The notes beneath the pieces are model-generated. The model had not been told where the DNA came from. It saw only the letters and a list, made by a program, of their open reading frames with translations, and searched no databases. This document shows positions 58,600 to 64,000 of a stretch of DNA of 64,000 nt, piece after piece (position 1 is the first letter of the stretch; the number at the start of each line of letters is the position of its first letter). The position numbers and the translations under genes are program-made. The stretch comes from Diorhabda sublineata (taxonomy: Eukaryota > Arthropoda > Insecta > Coleoptera > Chrysomelidae): contig NC_079478.1 in assembly GCF_026230105.1 (NCBI RefSeq), positions 29,465,653-29,529,652 of the forward strand, written 5' to 3'.

Positions 58600-59210
58600 C
58601 TTTGATTGAAGTCATTGACAATCAATAGTTAAGATTCATCCCCAGGGGTCCACGGGAGACTCAATAGGGGTCTACGTTGGGCATGTGAAAAAATGAGGGT
58701 CCACAATCGTAAGCGGAGGTTCCTGAAAATTTATTTACAGCTAAAATGTTAGCTTGACTCCTAACAAAATCAATAATATATTGACTAAGTTTTAAGGTTT
58801 CTGGAAAGTGAAGTATTTGATAGAAATACCGATCAGTTTTAAATCAGAAAACGCGTATTTGACTGATTTGTTCAAAAAATTTAATGACCTCAATTCACAA
58901 TTACAGGCGGGCAAATTTTCTTGGTGAATTCAAATTTATTAAGGAAAATATTGGTCGGGGTTAATTTCCAGAGTTTCAAAACCTGTCGCAGGTAAAATGC
59001 CTTGATGAAGACATTCAGATATAGATTCAGCATTTGATTGCCCGGAATGATGATTTGTAGAAGCTTCTGATCGCGTTTTTCTCGTCATATGTAGTCAAAA
59101 AAGTTTTAGTGCCTCTACAAACTTATAAAAAAAAGGAACATATTGAATATCATAGAACGGGGAGATTTGCGGTTATTCCTTACAAAGCTCAAGCCAAATA
59201 TTGATAATTT
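58600..59210 (+). mobile_element. hAT-type (ZBED5-like) transposase fragment
   Basis: The readable core is AYLTDLFKKFNDLNSQLQ (about 58853-58908), corresponding to the LADIF-LNxLNxxLQG block of the hAT subgroup that gave rise to ZBED5-like genes. Loosely similar text precedes it (FWKVKYLIEI near 58800) and follows it (LRLFLTKLKPNIDNL near 59170-59215). A GC-rich patch with two ggggtc(c/t)ac motifs lies upstream at 58643-58675. No catalytic residues are recognisable, so the call rests on one motif. Confidence 0.4.
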
Positions 59211-59219
59211 GCTGTAGTA

Positions 59220-61470
59220 CATCTCTTTGAATGAAATTAAATTGTTTTTTTTGGAAATTACCATTTGAGAAGTTACATAACGATATAAGAGTTCAATTTT
59301 GATTATATTACGACTGTTACAACAATAATAATTAATAGTGTAATAGTTTAAATATTTGAATATTACATATTGATAATAATTAATAATAATGATAAAATAT
59401 ATTTGTATATATTATATTTTCCACATTTTATTATCAAATAATTAACCCTATGAGGTAAAAAATTCTAGACTTTTTTTGAAAATTGTTGATTCGTCGTTGA
59501 AACTCAGCCACAACGCAAGTTTCCATAGATAGATCTAATCTTCACTTTTTTTCGATATTTGGAAATTGGTAATAATGTAGCTGGAGGGGGCTTAAGTCCA
59601 GCAAATATTTTGAAGTGATCTATGAAACAGAAAAGTATGGTAACCAATGGTTCAGATTGTTTAAACACCTTTCTAGAAAAGCAATTGATTTAGCATATTA
59701 GAGAAAGGGAAAAGTGGAAACTCAAAGAAATAATTGAGAAAACACAAACGATTAAAACCTTTGGGAGAAAAGAAAAAGGTAATAATATAAAAATAATAAA
59801 GTGACAGAAATTTATGCATGAATAGACTCACACACACCCGATACCCACAGTAGATACACATGAGTTTATTATTATAGGTATATTATGAAACTCGGTACTG
59901 TTTTTCTACGGATTGTCTTGCAGCTTTTCAACGTTTGCTTATTAGAATCGCTAAAGCATTGTTTGAAAACTGATTTTGTTTTACAATGTTAATGGTTATT
60001 TTTAAGGTTTCATGAATATAATTTGATTTCACCAAACGGAGATCAGATCGCAAACGAACCGTAATCGACCTTATAATGTGGATCCAGCCTTAAGTTTAAA
60101 ATTGGAGAATGTATTCTTCGTAATCACTGATATAGATCATCCTAATTTTTGTTTATTTGATTATTTTGTTAATGTTGGATAACTATGGCTTCGAGAAAAC
60201 TGTGAACTGAACACAAAAGTCGGAAGCTTAGAAGCAATAGTTATTCTAGTCATACAAAATTTAATACCAAAGCTACTTTCAGTGGTTTTGTAATGTAATA
60301 TTATGGAAATTGTTGCAATTTTCATTATTGATTATTTGTCAAATGTTAATTTGTGATGGAACCATAATTAATACGATATTAAAACAAAAATTGATTCAAA
60401 TGTGTACAGTAACATGAACTAAAAAGATGAAATAAATATCTAATATATCTGTGAAATGTCAATGGTGAAATAATCATTTGAAACTTTCTAAATAAGTTTC
60501 ATGTAATGCTGGAAAGTTCATACTTCTTTCTTGGCAGTATTTCTTGCATAAAAATTGGACTTTACATGTTATTATTATTCTAAAGCGTTTCTAGTGATAT
60601 ATCAGAAGTTTGAGAAGTGAGAGCTAAGACTCAGCATATAATATTTGAAAAAATATTTCCCGTAGAATTACAAGAGATCAGATTATTCACCTTTCCATAT
60701 ACTTTTGGAAATCGTAAATGAGAATTTTATTGAGGAATGTATGTAAACTTTTATGTACGACAATATTCTTCTTTCTCTTTTCTTAAGACTTAGACTGTTG
60801 TAGGTTCTACTATTCAGTTTCTTGAGATGTTCTTTCAGGTTACCTCTCGAGAGGTCGGCCAGGAAGTTGGTTTTTCTTTGTTTAGCCCATCGTTAATTAA
60901 TGGAAATAAACTCATTAATTGCTTCTACAATTGAATAGATATAATAATAGTTCATAGCATAACCAAAAAACTGTATATAAACATTAGGATCGGATAAGGC
61001 AAATTGAAAATGAAAAAAGAAGGAAATTTTCATTTTTTATTTCCAATATTCGGGTTGTATGCATCAAAGAAAAAATTCATAGGTTGTTTTTTAATATTTT
61101 TTTTTCAATTCAGAATATCAATATTGTAACAAATTTGATATAAGAATATTTGACATCAAAAGAAACTGGTTGAAGTTTACAGGATTCGCTTGTCTTTGAA
61201 AACCAATAGCGTTTTGTTCATTCAGATCTTCTTCGCTCGTATTGCTTATTCTGTGAGGTGTTATTAGAAATTCCAACTCCTCAGAAAAATCCGATTTATT
61301 GCAGTAGATGAAATAACGCGTAGAGAATTTCACTCTAGACGATTTGTTTCATCTCAACTTTTTGTGCGAGATTGTTGAATCTGCGCGATTATTTCGGTTT
61401 CAAAAAAGAAATTCGATTTCAGATACTTATATGTGGTTCAATGAGTCTATCATCCAATAAAAAACACTAT
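59220..61470. other. No recognised gene
   Basis: AT-rich DNA with AAT-type simple runs near 59320-59400. A perfect 14-bp palindrome, acctctcgagaggt, lies at about 60842-60855. No gene was recognised. Confidence 0.35.
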
Positions 61471-61479
61471 TTTATGGTT

Positions 61480-61700
61480 TTGAAGAGATTTTATTATTTA
61501 ATATACGCTCCCTTAACTTTAATATACGTTTTCCAGTGATATTCCAGTTTATATTTTCCATCTCTGAAGTAATAACGTGAAAAACTGTCGAAATACGTCG
61601 CCGACTTTTTGAGATGATGAGCAGACAGAGCTTGTGGAACTCTGTAAGGGAGTAGATTACCTTCATCAAAAATGATTTATTTCTCACGTAAACTATGTGA
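61480..61700 (-). mobile_element. Possible mariner C-terminal tail
   Basis: One minus-strand frame reads YYFRDGKYKLEYHW, then KTYIKVKGAYIK and two stops (about 61485-61570). Many mariner transposases end in a pattern of the type FYRDGIxKLxxRWxKCIxxxGDYxEK, and the spacing here agrees. A second frame is open for 71 codons over the same region (61472-61687), which I take as the shadow. No catalytic block is visible upstream. Confidence 0.4.
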
Positions 61701-61849
61701 TGTTTTCACGGAATTCGACAAGATGTGTAATGGTATGTTCTATAGATAAATTGCGGTACGAGAGCTCGAGAAATATATTCTATTTTCGAGTCGCGGTGTG
61801 TGCAAAAAGTATACGTTGGTAGCTGCTTTTATAGATCACCAAATGGGCC

Positions 61850-62690
61850 CGGTACTTCTGGTTCTCTCTAGGCTGAATATCCTTAACGAATTGCAGGTTG
61901 TAGCACCTGGTAATGAGGGCATCAGATTAAAGATGACAATTATATTAATAGTCTTAAGAGCTTGGAGGCACGTACAACTGACAAAGAACAGTTGGCAAGT
62001 GGCTTTAACTTGACAATAATAAATCATGGAGCCAACTGCTACACGTGGTGAACCCTCCCGCAGAGATCTTGTTTTGAATTGGGGGGCATGCTATCGTCTT
62101 ATGTATTATCTTTATTTCACATTTCAGTGGATGTCCGATTCACAATGACACAGTAAACTGAAAACTCAGTAATCTCAATTTACTCAATCAGCAGAGCTGC
62201 TACACAAGTAATGACAGTGTGCTTTAGACTTGTGATGTAGTGTAAAAAATCTTGCAAGACCTGGTGAGTGACAGCTGCAAACTCCAGTTCGTTTGGCTGC
62301 ATTATCCTTCAGATAACAAAGGCAACGTTAAAGATGATTCTCTCACTAGATTGGGTACAGAAATTTCACCAATGATCCCATAATCTTTTTGGTGTGCCCA
62401 AAAGTGTGGATATTATGCCTACCAGAATTCTAAATCAGGAAAGGAAATACTAGTTTGATACAAGCTAAGGCACACATTGATGGGGCTCCTGCCTTTCTTA
62501 CCAAGCAACTGCTAAAAAACATGAAGAAAGGGTGAAATCAGACGGGCCAGAATGCTGCCTTACAATTTTCATACCAAGGTACATCTGAGGTACAAGCCAA
62601 ACGCAAAACAACTCTAATAGCAAGAATAACATATGGAGGTACTCCACAAGCAAATTTCTTTTTGCCTTACAAAAATGATACCCGATTACT
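61850..62690 (+). mobile_element. RNase H domain of a non-LTR retrotransposon
   Basis: Frame-shifted blocks on the plus strand: MSDSQ at 62131, corresponding to the SDSQAALKAL block with its catalytic Asp, and QSAELLH with CALDL further on. Then comes KILQDLVSDSCKLQFVWLHY (about 62247-62300), followed by GNVKDDSLTRLGTEI (about 62320-62365), matching the VWVPGHxGxxGNExADxLARLG end of RNase H, in which His and Glu are lost here. Downstream, QLLKNMKKGEIRRARMLPYN and FHTKVHLRYKP (about 62510-62600) fit the tail after RNase H. RNase H at the C-terminus is typical of I, R1 and related clades. The reverse transcriptase is not recognisable upstream. Confidence 0.65.
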
Positions 62691-62699
62691 AAAGTCTCA

Positions 62700-63780
62700 T
62701 TCACAATTATTCGTCTTATCATTCCTAAAATACTTCAAATGTCATTAATAAGGTAATTCCATAGAAAAATCTTCTCTGCTCCTTCGTCACTTCTGCATTT
62801 ATCTTCCTTTTAACTTTTTTATTAAATCAACACGGTTTACTTAAAACTCCTAAAACCATAAACTTCCAACCACTTGACTGTATGACAACTTCTTGGTAAA
62901 TATTTTCTATTGAAATTTCCATAACAATTCCCTACCTGAAATATGAACTATAAACATCAAAATGTCCTATCTGCAAATTTTTTCAAATAAGACGTTCGGT
63001 CCTCAAATATTTAAACAGTAATGTGTAATATAACGTTTGTGAGGAAGCAAAAGATATATACCCATTGGATCATACTTTATACCATGAATGGTGAATTTTC
63101 TTTATATACATATATCCTGAAGTTATATTCCCCTCATTATTTCAAGAAATGCCAAAAGGGAGAAATTTAGTCCATAAAAACTTGAATAGAATCAATATTG
63201 TTATCGAAATAACTTAACAGGTAAAAATTTCCGATTACCACTACAGCAAAAGAAGTAAGTATGATATGCCAAGTACTGTGTAGTAACAGTACACCCTTGG
63301 GAGATATTATATAACACCTCTTATTTCATATATATCCTTAGGCTGACTATATAAGAGACAAAAGCTGCTGATTTAATTTTGTCGTCCGCTTTTATTAAGG
63401 CCACGTTTTAAAATGCTTTTAGAGTGCATTAAATATCTTTTGAACGAATTGCGTTTATGAAATGCTGGTAATTGAAGACATTTCGGATCGGTTTTTTCAG
63501 GATAGTCTTCTTTGATCTACGTTTAATAAATTAATGAATATGATTTTTCAGTAATGGTATTTTTATTATCTTTCTTTAGGAGGGCAAATATGTTCCAGCT
63601 TTGTTAGATTTCTCAAATATTTTTTCAATATCACCCAGCTGCATGAGTATTCAACCTAGTCGTAAAATCTATTCCATGCACATTTCAGTATTTCCCTGTG
63701 TTATTATTTATAATTGCTTTTAACGTTCTCATCATGACTGATGATATGATTTGTCTGATGTCTTACACTAAAAAATTATT
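62700..63780. other. No recognised gene
   Basis: AT-rich DNA without recognised content between the RNase H relic and the edge reverse transcriptase. Confidence 0.35.
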
Positions 63781-63784
63781 GATC

Positions 63785-64000
63785 TATAAGTCTGCTCCCG
63801 CACATGTATAAAGTATTCTCGAGAACAATCACGGAAAGAATCACTAATAATTTAATTCTATAACAACCTTGAGAACAAGCAAATATCGGGACAAATGACC
63901 ACCTCTCGACTCTAAAGACACTGATCGAAAGGTGCGTGGAATACAACCACTCTTTTTGATATTTGTTGTCTACGAAAAAGCATTCGATACAATAAATCGA
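63785..64000 (+). mobile_element. Non-LTR reverse transcriptase, runs off the window
   Basis: The plus strand reads LLPHMYKVFSRTITERITNN (about 63793-63852), a stop, QPxEQA, TNDHLSTLKTLIERCVEYNH (about 63895-63950) and, after a frameshift, VVYEKAFDTINR at the edge (first palm motif, FxDYEKAFDTVNR in active copies). Blocks and spacing suit the same broad class as the insertions at 22.6-23.5 kb and 47.7 kb. The catalytic box would lie beyond position 64000. Confidence 0.8.

Noticed and set aside
1..64000. CRISPR arrays, operons, bacterial promoters or phage genes
   Set aside because: Composition, spliced exons and insect transposons show nuclear eukaryotic DNA; no regularly spaced direct repeats with unique spacers were seen.

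Overview
This is a eukaryotic window, almost certainly from an insect or another arthropod. It is very AT-rich. It carries a spliced sidestep-type immunoglobulin exon of insect character, TA and TG microsatellites, and a dense, heavily decayed transposon load (mariner and other Tc1-like elements, hAT, Helitron, jockey- and R1-type non-LTR elements, gypsy). A beetle-like genome is a guess. There are no operons or ribosome-binding sites, no intact long reading frame, and almost every recognisable protein fragment is broken by stops or frameshifts.

Layout, left to right. 0-5 kb: a decayed DDE transposase, then non-coding DNA. 5.2 kb: one clean Ig-domain exon on the minus strand, the best host coding sequence here. 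5.7-6.7 kb: a minus-strand gypsy integrase remnant abutting a plus-strand mariner 3' end. 8-10 kb: a hAT C-terminal remnant and a two-copy tandem duplication of 337/339 bp. 13-17 kb: an acidic/basic relict reading frame, a GC-richer island and a TA microsatellite. 18.2-18.8 kb: a TRIP13/Pch2 AAA-ATPase pseudogene. 19.9 kb: a probable exon of an unidentified gene (minus). 20.2-27.7 kb: three foldback elements, a tRNA-like SINE head, a minus-strand non-LTR reverse transcriptase and a mariner-like element with about 130-bp inverted ends. 29-35 kb: four non-LTR remnants and an unidentified protein-like segment. 36-41.4 kb: two DDE_3-type transposase relics in opposite orientation, a minus-strand tRNA-like SINE and a non-LTR C-terminus. 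45 kb: a repeat block. 47.3-49.3 kb: a jockey element (minus) split by a younger non-LTR insertion (plus), with a perfect 18-bp hairpin at its far edge. 50.2-51.4 kb: a nearly full-length dead mariner. 52.7-53.7 kb: a 1.1-kb block with inverted GGAGTxTACTCC ends holding a tiny two-exon reading frame with good splice sites. 54.8-55.1 kb: a coding-like segment running in frame out of a TA microsatellite. 55.7-56.3 kb: a Helitron Pif1 helicase relic. 58-64 kb: a hAT-like fragment, a mariner tail, an RNase H domain and a reverse transcriptase that runs off the edge.

The genes do not act together. The picture is long introns or intergenic DNA with a few host exons on the minus strand and successive waves of transposon insertion. 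I found no convincing new biological system. The items most worth checking are the two-exon minigene block, the unidentified exon at 19.9 kb, and the unidentified protein-like segments at 31.9 and 54.9 kb.
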